From positions 50,572,807-50,636,806 of the forward strand of contig CM076139.1 of assembly GCA_038025085.1 (NCBI GenBank): 64,000 nt of DNA, read 5' to 3'. This stretch comes from Tetragonia tetragonoides. Lineage: Eukaryota > Streptophyta > Magnoliopsida > Caryophyllales > Aizoaceae. Positions within the stretch are counted from its first letter, which is position 1; each line of letters begins with the position of its first letter. The translations under genes were made by a program, and so were the position numbers. Shown here piece by piece: positions 12,271 to 24,021 of the stretch. The notes below the pieces were generated by a model, which was given only the letters and a program-made list of their open reading frames with translations, did no database searches and was not told where the DNA came from.

Positions 12271-13298
12271 TATTCCTACTACACAAACCTGAATGTCATT
12301 CTCGGATTCGATTGCTGCCGACGATGATTTGTTTGTGACTGCCGTCCGGTCTACTTCCACCATTGGGTAATCTAAATCGTAGGCTTTTCTTTCATTGTTG
12401 TCTTGTCATACTCTAGTCATTGCCCTACTCACATGACTCAGTTGGTTCAAAGGTTTTGGACCAAATCACCAACCTTCATCGACAGAGCGAGCACTAGATC
12501 GAAATCGGCCAAGTTAATTGGTTGGCGGAACAGACAACCTGGGAGGATAATGGTGGGGAGGTGTAGATTGCAAAATTTATGGATTTGCCCTCGCTGCCAT
12601 TTGTTCTATGGATTTTCCCTCGCCGCCATTTGTTTTTGTCACTCGGTTGGGTGTGGAGTGTCACTTATAATAGTTCCGCCTCGCCGGATTTAATTTGTGT
12701 AGTCGTATTTTTTGGATTTGGCCTCGCCGGAATTCGCCGGATTTTCCTTGTGTCAATGGGGATTTTTTTGGGGTTCAAAGGGAAGTGCCTGGCTGCGCTT
12801 ATATTTGAAGCCAATTAACTAACTCGCTGGAAAATTCTTATGTGTTGCCGGAAAATTTTAATTAAGTCATTAGTCCTCTAATTAGTTTTAGTACAAAGAT
12901 TACCATTAACCGTCCCACTTAGTTTAAAAATTTCACAAATTTCCTTTGAATTTCTAACGAAAAACTTAGAAATATTGATTTTAGCTTTTTATTTCCACGA
13001 ACCAATGAGCGCCTGTCACGTTATCAATTTTTTTTCCATGTGCCATACACCGAGTGTATCGGTATCATTTCCCTCTTGAGATTACAGTTTAAGCGTTGCT
13101 TATGTCATGTGTGACTTGCCATCTTACACTCGGTGAATACCAACTCAATCTATGATTCCTTTCTTCCCGTTTCCATCTCTATTATATTGAAGACGGGTTC
13201 TAAGCAAGCCACCTACTTTTTTTTTTTACTTGATCGTTGATCGACAAGTGCATCGAAAAGATGTCATTACGTACCCCGTTATGGCCTATTGGCCTAAA
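12271..13298. other. Intergenic stretch, no supported gene
   Basis: A short gene-like piece around 12295-12375 and open frames at 12403-12818 show no recognisable domain. The rest is AT-rich with no clear signal. It may be the edge of the transposon to the left. Confidence 0.4.
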
Positions 13299-13567
13299 GA
13301 GGTGTTTGACCAAACTTTTTCAAATTTCACATTCTACCCTCATTTCCCTCATATTCTCCCCCTCCCCCATCAAATTCAGCTTCTTACAAGCTGAAAATGA
13401 CCCCCAAAGAGGTTAGAACTTAGAAGTAGAAGTTTTAATTTGGAGCTTCTATTTTTTGCGGGTATTTACAGTTTCTTAGAAGCTGAATTTGGTGGTGACA
13501 GAAGAGGCAGAATGTGAAGAAAAGGAAGAAGAAAGCTAAAATTTATAGAAACTTGGCCAAACACCCT
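13299..13567. mobile_element. MITE with GGTGTTTGGCCAA-type termini
   Basis: The left end reads gaggtgtttgaccaaacttt and the right end is its inverted relative, aaacttggccaaacaccctt. The interior is short and has internal symmetry: 'cttcttacaagctgaa' and 'tttcttagaagctgaa' recur. Length and termini fit a widespread plant non-autonomous DNA element, probably hAT-type. No clear target-site duplication could be assigned, so the exact ends are approximate. Confidence 0.55.
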
Positions 13568-13990
13568 TCAATACCATAATGACTTTTTTTTAGGTAACAT
13601 AACAATTGACTTATGAGCTCGTGCTCTCAAAGCTGCATTAGGATGATCGAAAAACTGAAAATATAATATTTGAGAAGAGAGACAAACAAAATAGCGAGTT
13701 CTATTACTAAAAGTGGTAATCAGAATTTAAACAGCGTAAGAAATCATTTGATCACGATTTTCCAACTTCTTGATAACTGATAAGGGATAATTCTATACCT
13801 TTCTCGCTTTGTTAAGAAAAAAATTCTTCAGAATGAAACCCTCACTAGTTACTATCCACTCTTACCTCATAATTTGTGGCGCTAAACAAACCGCTTTCGT
13901 CCGGTCAAAACCGAAACGTGTCTCCTTCTCTGTCTCTCTCTCTCTCCTCTCTCTTTCTCTCTCAGTACTAACCGAAGAAGCTCAAAAGAA

Positions 13991-14206
13991 ATGGCGGTTG
14001 CCGCCATGAAAATCGGTGCACAGTTCTCTACGGAGAATACTTCAACTTCAACTACAGCTCTCTCTCTCCCCTTCAAGCGCTCTATCGTTCCATTTCGCTC
14101 CAAAATCTCTTTCCATCGACTCCAATCGTCAAATGGCCACTTAGTCTCTATGTCCGTCAAGCGAAGCCCTAAACGCCTCAAGTACTCCACTCCTCGCTTC
14201 TCTAAG

Positions 14207-14243
<37 letters not shown>

Positions 14244-17200
14244 TTTAGGTTGTTGTATTAAATTTGTCATTCAGATTATGAGTTAGAATTAGGTTATGAT
14301 AATTGTGGAATGCGATAAATTTCTTGTTGGGTTTGGTGTTTTCTTCGTGTTATTGTAGTTGATGTGCGAAAATTATGTGAATTTTTCGCTTGAGAAGTTT
14401 GAGACGTGCATTGTTGATGGATATATGTGAGATATTGCTTCGTAGTGAACTTAGGTAACTGCAATTATCATTAAGCTCATTGTGGTTAAGATGTTTCCAG
14501 AAAGAGGGGGAAATTGAGAAACTATAGCCCAATATGTATTCTAGAAAGTAGATACGACGCGTTGATAAATGATAGGAGTGTACTCACTGCGATTTTGTGA
14601 AAATTTTGGAAGTGTGTGTGGAAATTGATGTACACGATATTGATGTTGGCATTGTATCTCTTTATGAAACCCTGATTTAATTTCAAGTACTCGGAGAAAT
14701 GAAATGTTATCAAAATGTATGGACAATTACCAGAAGACACATATATTTGTTGATTATGTCAGGAAGATTTGATAGGCAAACATGTATAAACATTAACGGG
14801 AATTGCATATAGTGGCAAGCTTTTAAGCTGTATTTCATAGATTGTACTGGACAGATGCCAAGGTTGTGTTGACGATTTTTGCAAGTTTGTTGTACAGAAG
14901 TTATATAACACTCTAATGGTATGATAAGAGTATCTAATAGGTTGCTAAGTTTTTTAAGGGTTGATGGACTTCTTTTTATCCTTTTCTTTCTAAATATAAG
15001 GTTAATTTTTTGATTTTGGTGATGAGAATTTCTAAAGATGGCAGGAGAGCATGTCGTTGTTGATAAAATTCGCTAAGCGTTGTTTACTTTGAATAAATTC
15101 CAAATTATCAGGATGGTGCCCTGCTGTATATTGAAGTTGATCCATCGGGAGTTGACAGTTGGAAACTAGAACCTATTATTGAGCAGTTGAAGGAGGGAGC
15201 TGTTGGTGTCATCCCCACAGACACTGTGTATGTTACTCTTCTTGTTGTCATTTATGGTTTGTGGCTAACAACTAGCTTTTATTGTCCATGCACTCATAAA
15301 CAATCCCTCAGGAAATGAGGGACACTATCCAGTGTTTGATCATGTGATTGTTCTTCTAATTCTTAGTTTGGGAGACTTATTATTCTGCTGAGAAGTACTG
15401 CTCCTTGAGGTTTAGAGCTAAACAGAAATGCTTATATCATTTTTTTTTCTCTCTTTTCTTTCTTGGTTTACATTTCACTAGCTTTCAACCCGTTAATATG
15501 CACACATTTACTTCAATTACTTATGCCAAACATAAGTCCTTTCTATGCCTTGCATTTATGATGATTGATACAACCACCACACTGGATAGTTTTCCTATAA
15601 ATGGCAAGGTCTAGGGAGGTCTAGATGTATGCAACCTTACCCTTGGACGGTGTTTGTTCCGGAAAGACTCATGAAAACATTTATTGAGACAATACTAAAT
15701 TTAGTAACAAAACAAAAGGAGGATTTGTGGTTTGGTACCATGATACTTTTCCTGTTCTACTTTAAGAAATTGTGATTCAATTGTATGAAAAAAGTGTTTA
15801 ATGCATTTCCTGTTGTGGTTGTGCTTTGGGATCACATTTAAGCTGCTGCATATCACTAATCAGTCTGATTTGTTCTTCACTCTTTTTTTTCAATTTTGTT
15901 TGTAGGTATGCAATTGTTTGTGACATGAATAGTCACTCAGCCATTGATCGTCTTCGCAGGTTTGCAGTGCATATCTGTGCATCGGTATTAAAGATGCTGT
16001 CATTTCTCTCTGTTTTATTTACTTTTTAAGTTTGGGTTCTTTTGCAGGATTAAGGAGATAGATACTATCAAGGCAAGGAAATTATTGATTTATTTGCTAT
16101 TATCTGCTTAACAATCATCCTCTGGTGCTCAGTGAGCTTCCCTTCGATTGGATGTTACTTTCTTAATTGGAAAAACAAATATATGTGTCAAGTAATTTCC
16201 TTTCTAGGCACTGTTACCTCATTATTCTCTTGTCATTTGTGCAGCCCCTTGGCATCTTATGTCGCTCATTACAAGATATAGATGTGTACACAATGGGCTT
16301 TCCTCGTGGTGATAGCCTTGGTCATCCAAATATTTTCCGAGCTGTCAAGCATTGCCTGCCTGGACCCGTAAGTGAGATTTGATCCTTTGATTTTCCTTAA
16401 AGGTGTTTCTTCACTGCAATTTGTTTTTCTTGCAGGCTAGAGTATGTCTAAAGATGAGTCTTAGTGTGATGCTAAAGTTTGGGGTATTGTTACATGGTGA
16501 TGATAAGTTGTGAACATTTAACTTCTCAATAGACACTGCACTAGCAGGTGCCTTTGCGCACCGTGCGGCTATTTTTGGCCAAAGGCCCATAGTACATGTG
16601 AGCATGTATGCAAAAACATTTGTTGGTCACACTTAATTGTTTGTGTGTTCTTGTTTGTTCAGCTCTCTTAGTTTTCCTTGTCTTTTCTCTGTCTCCTTTT
16701 TGAGGGCTTCACTGAAATGATGGGTGATTAAAGTAGTTGTTTCATGGAGGCTTTTGCATAATTACAACATGGTAAGATTTGTTCTTTGTGAAAGATTTGA
16801 GGAATGGGTGATGGTTGAATCACAATGTCTGACCTTTTGCTTCTAGATGGAGATGTTTTTGTTTGCTTTCCCTTTCAGCACCAACCCTTGTGATCATAAC
16901 TCCATTGCACTAGTTCTGTACACTTGACTTCTGTATTGTATGTAACAGTACACTTTCATCTTGACTGCAAGCAAAAATTTACCAAAGCAATGTACAAACT
17001 ATGGCCCTCGTAATGCAAAATATGCACCAAGGAAAAACATAGGTGTTCGTTTGCCTGATGATCCTGTGACTAGAGCTATTCTGGAAAAGATGGATTCACC
17101 TCTAATATCCACCAGGTATGTTGGGCCCTGAAACTTTTTCTGTTTCTTTGAGTTGATAGTGCTTAAATTTCAGCAGTAGTTTTTCTTTTAATTAACATGT

Positions 17201-20126
17201 TCTCATTCTGTATGCCATCCTTGTTGCAGTGTCAAGTCACCAAATGAAAATGAGTGGATAATAGATCCTGTTGTGATAGCTGATGTATATGGAAAAGAGG
17301 TATTATGTTTGTTGAGATTAACTTTTTAAGCTCATCTAGTAGAAGTTTCTGTCTTTGATTTCTGAAGTTTCAATGTGTGATTAACGAAACAGCTGTTTTT
17401 ATACTTTGTTACCATATCATTTAATGGCATTGACAAACATATGAAACATTAGGTTCAATCTTTGGCAAGTTCGTGGTTATTCAAACGTTTTATTAGTGAT
17501 CTAATGATCCTACTTAGCGTTTCGTAAGGTGGTCTTATGTTCTAATCTTGCAGCTATCAGAAAAGGGGCCCTTTTTCTTGACTACAATGTTCCTATTTAG
17601 TCTATTATAGCCTTTCTTTTTTGTTTTTCCATTCTCTAGGGCCTTGATTTTGTTGTGGATGCTGGTCTTCGAGTAGCTGAGCCTTCTACTGTGGTGGACA
17701 TGACCGGCGGCTTTCCAAAAATCATCCGGTTAGGAAAGGTATGGGATATTTATTGTGAGAGTATTTCATCTGTTATCATTATGTAACTAATTGAATCAGT
17801 TGTTATTTTATAGAGCACTTGCTACGTTAGTACATTAAGTCGTATATACGTATCAATAGTCTTCTTTGGTGATGAACTAATGTGGAAGTCCCATAGATGT
17901 AACATAAATTCAATCCTTCTGCTGGTAGTCAATATGTTTGGATCTTTGGAAATTGTCTTTATAGTTTCGTAGCCTTGAAAGAAATGGAAAGAGCCAAAAA
18001 TTGAATTTCGCAAACCTTAAATGAAGTTGTAATAGCACTAAATTATATTTGGTTACGATCCCGTGAGTGGCATAAACCTGAAGAAGAAAATTAAGAAGAG
18101 GTAGAGATTTTAAAAGATTTCATGCCTTGTTTCAGCGAAGGTAACTGGATTACGAATGTCTTTTTGCTGCTGATATTTGGAAGCTTTGTAGGATGTAAAT
18201 GAGGTTTTGGGGTAGAAGACAGGGCCTAATCAGAAGTTCGATAATTTTGTAGAGATATTTCATTGAGGTGCTTAGAGATTTATTGAAATTACAACAGGTA
18301 TATCTTGAAGTGTCGATAGTTTCAAAATTCTCAGAGGCTCTTGAGCGGTTATTTGTCTGGACTCTGGCGTGTGGAGGCACATGCTTCTCTGATTTTCATT
18401 GGAAGGTTGATGGGTTTATAATTAAAAATGTGCTGGTTAGTATGGCAATTCTATTTAAAAAAATCGGATGTAGAAACAAAAGCTAGGTTTCATCAGACTT
18501 CCTTTGATGCATATATGTAGGGGCCAGAGGTAAGGTGAATGCCTGAATGATGTCGTTACTGAGGATGAGGGAACTTTCCTTTATGAGTAAGACTAATAAT
18601 TGAAAGGAGAGGATTTGTTTTTGGAGAAGCTTAAGAAGCCAAGGAGGGTGGAGAGCAGGAGAATTGGTTTCGGTAAATGTCTACCATTTACTTGCAGAAA
18701 TCATGGATTTCTCATGAGGCTGGAGAATCCTGGACAGCAAGGTCGGGAATTGAATGGCTACCAGGAGAGTGCAAATGGGGATGAATTACGTCCTCTGCGA
18801 CACCTTCTGATCAGCAGCTGCATCATGTCTCTTTAGGCAAGAGGCAGAACAGCTTGGTCAACAGTTTTTGGACGAGATGGATTTGAAGTTTGTCAAAACT
18901 CTTGGTGCTCCTGTCTATTCTTGAAGGAAAAGGTCGAATATAAAGCTTGAAATATTAAAGTCTAGTACTAATTATGAGGATCACGCCTTTAGGAGAGGAT
19001 TTATGATTCGGAAGTGATTTCTGTTAGGCTTAAGTCTGGTTGTGACTTGTGAGAACAGATTGTTCTCTAGTATGGACATTGTTTTCTTACTACTGAATAA
19101 TTTCCTCTTGCTTTCTTCAAATCAACTAAAATTCTCAAGGAAAGGTGAATACATTAAGAAGCTTGGGTATTTTAAAATCAAATTATGAACTTAGGGAGCA
19201 GAATAGATACCAAGCTGGAGGGTGAAAATGGTTGGATTGCCTGCTGAAGTGCTGATATGTTACTATTGGCTATTGACAAAAAGATGAAATATTGTCTTTT
19301 CCCTGGCATTGGTTATATTACTCTGTAACTCTTAGAGACTTCCTATAGCTCTCCTGTACTTCCTTTGCTTCTTGGGAAACTACTTTCAGACTGATGATAA
19401 TGTGTTTATTGGTTCAAAATCGTTGTCCTTGTCTTTTCTGTCGTTGAGTTAGCTTGGTGACTGTCCTGTTTTTTTTGGGTGTATGTTTTAGGAGTGTTTC
19501 TTTGGCTTGCTGCTTGTACTTCTCAACAATATTCTCTTCGAGCTGAATGTCTGGGCTCGCGTCTTGAGGTTTAATGTGTAACTTGATTGTGAACTCCTTG
19601 GGTGGATTGGTATTGGCAGTATTTGTGTTTTACGCTCATCATATGTATATGCTCCAGGTCTTGAGCTCTTTCTTCTGGAATATTTGCGAAATGAAGTTCT
19701 GATTACCAGAAGATAAATGTGCTTTGTGATTGAAATTACATGTATTGGCAAAGTGTGCTTCAAAGATCAGAAGCTACACTCGTTGGGCTTCTCTTGCCTA
19801 TCATTATGCAGTTTGTGGGCTTTGCTATCTTTGCACAATTGCTGTGAAATATGGCATGCGGAAAGGAGGAATTCACACTGAGTTTCCATTCCTATACAGT
19901 ATGATATAATGCTTGTGAATAATTAGGTGTATTTGGATTTTGGAAGACTAGCTCTATTTTGCAGAAATAACGAAGCATTGTTGCAAAACATTAATTTCAA
20001 CTTTTTATCAACATAGACACTTGATGGTTTTGTGAACCTCAGGGTCCAAGGCAACCTTGGATGGTTTCTGAAGATGATGAAGATAAGGAATTACACGAAG
20101 GCGGTCTCATGCCTACCGCTGCATGA
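13991..20126 (+). CDS. YciO/YrdC (Sua5-like) domain protein, predicted plastid-targeted; nine exons
   Basis: Exons: 13991-14206, 15112-15227, 15906-15959, 16048-16072, 16245-16367, 16949-17115, 17230-17299, 17640-17738 and 20043-20126 (954 nt, 317 residues, frame kept at every junction). The ATG sits in a good context (aagaaATGGC). Residues 1-70 are Ser/Thr/Arg-rich, like a chloroplast transit peptide. The fold then follows with 'IPTDTVYAIVCD', 'RIKEIDTIKPL', 'LPGPYTFILTAS', 'GVRLPDDPVTRAIL', 'SPLIST' and 'TVVDMTGGFP'. Sua5/TsaC members make threonylcarbamoyl-AMP for tRNA modification; the Arg of their Lys-x-Arg motif is not seen here, which is closer to the YciO branch, whose role is less clear. 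Intron 4 has a GC donor. The last intron is 2.3 kb. The C-terminus ends in an acidic tail. Confidence 0.88.
14213..14241 (+). repeat. (TC)n microsatellite at start of intron 1
   Basis: A run of about 14 TC units begins a few bases after the exon 1 donor (14206/14207) of the YciO-like gene. It is a likely length-polymorphic site. Confidence 0.9.
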
Positions 20127-21480
20127 AGCACTTCGACACACATTGACAACTTTGTACAGGCTCCAGATGGAAATGCACTCTTTTGGATAGATCACCAGTT
20201 TCTCAGTCAATACAAGATCTATATGAGCAGCTAACTTTTAACAGCTGTATATGCTTTTGTACGCTGGTAAATTTTTTTTTTTTTGGGGGGGTCGTATTAA
20301 TCCGTTGTGGTTATGACATTGATACAGATTGTTGTGTATATGGAAGTTAATTGTCATGCCCTTGGTCGTAAATGCTTTGTCATTAGTTGTCTTTTGTCCT
20401 TAGCCGATTCTGAAATTTGGTCAGGTTTCAGTTTCGTTGACTGTTTTGAAGTCGTGGGCTTAAATGCTTAATCTGAATTTACTAGCAAGACTGCAAGAAT
20501 ATTCTTCGTGATGGAAACTCATTTGTGATTTGTATAATTATATGTAATCATGCTCGGTCCATCTGCTGGTTTGAAGGTAAGGGTGATTGGTCGAGCAACT
20601 CGAGCATTGAGCACTGAGTAGTGCATGGAGCCTGGAGGGCAATACTCAATCAAGATTGAGGTTTGAATTCTATTGCGTTATGTATTAGTATTACGCGGCA
20701 CCTAACATCAGTCAATGAAAGCAATATTTCAAGTTTTAACAGTTATGGAAAAAAAATATTGTTCTTAAGAAATGAAATTGATTACTCATTTATATTTGAA
20801 GTTATCGTTGGTAACGTATGTTAAACCCGGTTTAACAAAATTAAATTAAGAACTTATTCTAATCACACAAGCAGCAAGAGGTTTGACCTGAACAGTGAAT
20901 ACCAAGGATATGGGTGAATGAATGGGATAGTTAATTAAGGTAATTTATGCAACACTGGGAGGCTAATCAATCGGAAATATTTAATACTCGTAGCAAGTAA
21001 TACTTCAAATCACATTTGTGGGTGGAAGGGAGAATCAAAGTTCATCTTAACCTTTCTCTCATATTGAGGGAGACATGAAATATTAATTCTTACACTAAGA
21101 AGATATAAATCACCAACTAAAAGTACAAATGTTATGTATCAGTAATAGTAGGCATAAGTATCTGACGTTAGTTTCTTCTCCTTTTATGCTATTGTAAATC
21201 TTTTATAAGCTTAGGGGTGGAGACGAGTATCAAGTAAGTGCTCGTACTCAGCTTGTTTATTATCGAGCGAGCTTTGACCGAGTACGTTGGCGAGCAACTC
21301 ACGAGTACTTTGGCTCGTTTAGTGTCCTAAACAAATTGAACAAATGATTATTCAATAACAATGATGCCAATGACGTATCGCTGTCACGCTGTGTAGTGTT
21401 TACCTTCACATTAATATTGGACTCTTACGCTTTGTACAAATTATCACATCATCCACATGATGTTATGAAAATTGAAATCT
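20127..21480. other. Intergenic region between the YciO-like gene and RNR2
   Basis: The first few hundred bases are probably the 3' UTR of the YciO-like gene. Around 21211 the string taggggtggagacgag resembles a hAT terminal repeat (TAGGGGTG), followed by subterminal words such as cgagcgagc and gcgagcaactc, but no matching right end was found. Nothing else is supported. Confidence 0.4.
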
Positions 21481-21824
21481 AATAAAATATTCAAAAACAG
21501 CGCCTAAACTTAACTCCCGCTTAAACTCACACTCACACTCACACCAAGCACACTCCTTTCCTTTCACCGCCGCATCAAAACATCAACCAAATCCAATCTT
21601 CTCGTGTAAGCTTCGTGTCTACAACATTTCATAAGGCCATAACCGTCAAAACCCAAAAAAAAATCCCATCAAAACACACGGTCCAAATCCTTCCACGTCA
21701 CCATATTTCCATTTCTTCATTTACCATTTCAAATCCCCATTTTTACATATTTACATTTATACCCTCCCCCCAATTCATTCTCCCGCACGCTATCCAGTAT
21801 CCACCCCCAAATTTTCAAATCCCC

Positions 21825-21830
<6 letters not shown>

Positions 21831-21889
<59 letters not shown>

Positions 21890-21890
21890 C
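21831..21890 (+). repeat. (CT)n microsatellite in the RNR2 5' leader
   Basis: About 25 CT units lie roughly 370-430 bp upstream of the RNR2 start codon, inside a long C/A/T-rich leader with very few G. Pyrimidine tracts are common in plant 5' leaders and core promoters. Two CTCCCGC words upstream (near 21514 and 21779) are weak matches to E2F sites, which would fit S-phase control of this gene; this is inference only. Confidence 0.85.
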
Positions 21891-22259
21891 TCACCCAAAA
21901 TTCGAAACCCTTCAAAAAATCAAAAATCTATAAATTCCCCTCTTACTTCTTCAATTTCCCTCACAAAACCAAAACCCCTAATTCAATTTCCCTCCCAAAC
22001 AAACCCCCATTTCCATTTTCTCTCTCCGAACTCAAATTTCAAAACCCTCCAAAAAACCCCCAATTCAATTTCCCTCCAATTATTAAAACCCAAAAATCAA
22101 AATCCCCCCAATTTCCCCTCTATAAAACTCACCCTCCTCTCCTGTTTCATTTCTCACACAAAACAAAACCCCCAATTCAATTTCACTTTCTCTCTCTCTT
22201 CAAAACTCAAACCCCTCAATTCAATTTCCTCTTCAAAACCCTAATTTCTCTCTCTAAAA

Positions 22260-23270
22260 ATGCCTGCAAAAATGACCGAAACAATCACCACCGAGCCTCT
22301 ATTAACCCCAAACCCAGACCGTTTCTGTATGTTCCCAATCCAATACCCACAAATCTGGGAAATGTACAAAAAAGCTGAAGCATCTTTCTGGACAGCTGAA
22401 GAAGTCGATTTATCATCCGACCAACGTCACTGGGATGATTCTCTCTCCAACGACGAACGCCATTTCATCAGCCACGTCCTCGCCTTCTTCGCCGCTTCAG
22501 ACGGCATCGTTTTGGAAAATCTCGCTTCTCGTTTCATGTCAGAAGTCCAAATCTCTGAAGCTCGTGCTTTCTATGGCTTCCAAATCGCCATTGAAAATAT
22601 CCACTCCGAGATGTACTCTCTTCTCTTAGAAACCTACATCAAAGACTCCCACGAGAAATCGCGATTATTTCGCGCTATTGAAACCATCCCGTGCGTGAAA
22701 AAGAAAGCTGAGTGGGCCCTACGTTGGATCGACGGTGGCGAGTCATTCGCTGAACGAATCATCGCGTTCGCTTGTGTAGAGGGTATCTTTTTCTCGGGGA
22801 GTTTCTGCGCAATATTTTGGCTAAAAAAGCGCGGGTTAATGCCAGGTTTAACATTCTCAAACGAGTTAATCTCGCGAGATGAAGGTTTACATTGTGATTT
22901 CGCGTGTTTATTATATTCATTATTAAAAAATAAATTACCAGAAGAGAGAGTAAAAGGGATAATAAAAGATGCGGTGGAAATAGAGAGAGAGTTTGTATGT
23001 GACGCGCTACCATGCGCGTTGGTGGGTATGAACAAGGGTTTGATGAGTCAATACATTGAGTTTGTGGCTGATAGGTTATTGGGTGCGTTAGGGTGTGGGA
23101 AGGTGTATGGTGTGGCTAATCCTTTTGATTGGATGGAGTTAATTAGTTTACAAGGGAAAACTAATTTTTTTGAGAAAAGAGTTGGGGAATATCAGAAAGC
23201 TTCTGTTATGAATAGCTTGAATGGGAATGGTGGTGATTCTCATGTGTTCAAGATTGATGAAGATTTTTAA
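22260..23270 (+). CDS. RNR2: Ribonucleoside-diphosphate reductase small subunit (R2), TSO2/RNR2 type
   Basis: This is the class Ia small subunit, which houses the di-iron/tyrosyl-radical cofactor that drives reduction of ribonucleoside diphosphates to deoxy forms for DNA synthesis. It is a single exon of 336 residues, the normal plant length. All iron ligands expected from the family are present: D81, E112, H115, E174, E208 and H211. The radical tyrosine is Y119 in 'IHSEMY'. The C-terminal 'FKIDEDF' is the tail that docks on the large subunit. The first ATG gives MPAKM; a second in-frame ATG is four codons on, so either start is possible. The gene is intronless while its neighbours are not, which is usual for plant TSO2-type genes. 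Codon use shifts from C-rich at the 5' half to AT-rich at the 3' half. Confidence 0.97.
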   Translation: MPAKMTETITTEPLLTPNPDRFCMFPIQYPQIWEMYKKAEASFWTAEEVDLSSDQRHWDDSLSNDERHFISHVLAFFAASDGIVLENLASRFMSEVQISEARAFYGFQIAIENIHSEMYSLLLETYIKDSHEKSRLFRAIETIPCVKKKAEWALRWIDGGESFAERIIAFACVEGIFFSGSFCAIFWLKKRGLMPGLTFSNELISRDEGLHCDFACLLYSLLKNKLPEERVKGIIKDAVEIEREFVCDALPCALVGMNKGLMSQYIEFVADRLLGALGCGKVYGVANPFDWMELISLQGKTNFFEKRVGEYQKASVMNSLNGNGGDSHVFKIDEDF

Positions 23271-24021
23271 ATTTTTTTTTAAAATTTTTATTTTATTTAT
23301 TGTTGTTGGGTTGTTTTGGTTTAGTAGATTATTAGTAGTATTAGTTTGATGGTGTTTTTAAGTTTGTTGTTCTGTTTGATGTGGCTATGGATATCATTGT
23401 AATATATACCATCTTTATCTTAATAATATAAAGGTACTTATTTAGATATTTAGGAGGTGCCTACAATAATTATTTTTTTTGCTTTTAGTTTCATATTTTT
23501 CCAATTCCTTTTGTTGTGTTTCGGTTATGTAACTATAGTATAGATTGAAATAGTCATAACATTTAGACAAAAACTTAAATAATGAGGTGCTCCATTGCTC
23601 ATGGCCGATGGTACATATGAATCTTGTTAATTATGTTCGCCTCATGCGGGCATGAGGCGGCATTATAAGAAATTAATTGTAAGATTATCATGTTATGAGA
23701 GTGTCTTGTATATATATTGATGGTTCATTAACACTTTGAACATGAATTCTATCAAAAAAAAAAACACTTTCGACATAAATAAATTTAATTATTATTATAT
23801 TATGTGAGGAAAAACAGAAAATAAACAAGTTTTTTTTTTTTTATTGATATAAATACTCCACACTAGCAAAAAGAAAGAAAAATGGTAGAAAAGGGAAAGG
23901 AAAATTCGAAAGGATATGAATAAGAAGGGGTAATGTGGTCTTAAAACGGTCATTTGTAATTGTGGCTATGGCCTAGAAAGAGAGAACAAACACAAGCAAC
24001 AAGGTGGTGGAAAGGCAAAAA
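23271..24021. other. RNR2 3' region and intergenic spacer
   Basis: The T-rich stretch after the RNR2 stop, with AATAATAAA-like words near 23420-23430, is a plausible 3' UTR. A small palindromic patch near 23639-23660 (gcctcatgcgggcatgaggc) could form a hairpin. No gene is seen before the start codon at 24022. Confidence 0.5.

Noticed and set aside
18150..19800. Open frames within the 2.3-kb last intron of the YciO-like gene, considered as an alternative gene
   Set aside because: No recognisable motifs and frames break often; the intron ends join a good protein frame. Probably decayed insertion debris, but no family could be assigned.
21615..22244. 209-codon open frame directly upstream of RNR2
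   Set aside because: It begins at GTG, not ATG, and is low-complexity Ser/Pro/Leu sequence produced by a stop-poor pyrimidine-rich leader containing (CT)n.
22634..23035. Minus-strand open frame of 133 codons inside RNR2
   Set aside because: Shadow of the strongly conserved RNR2 coding sequence on the opposite strand.
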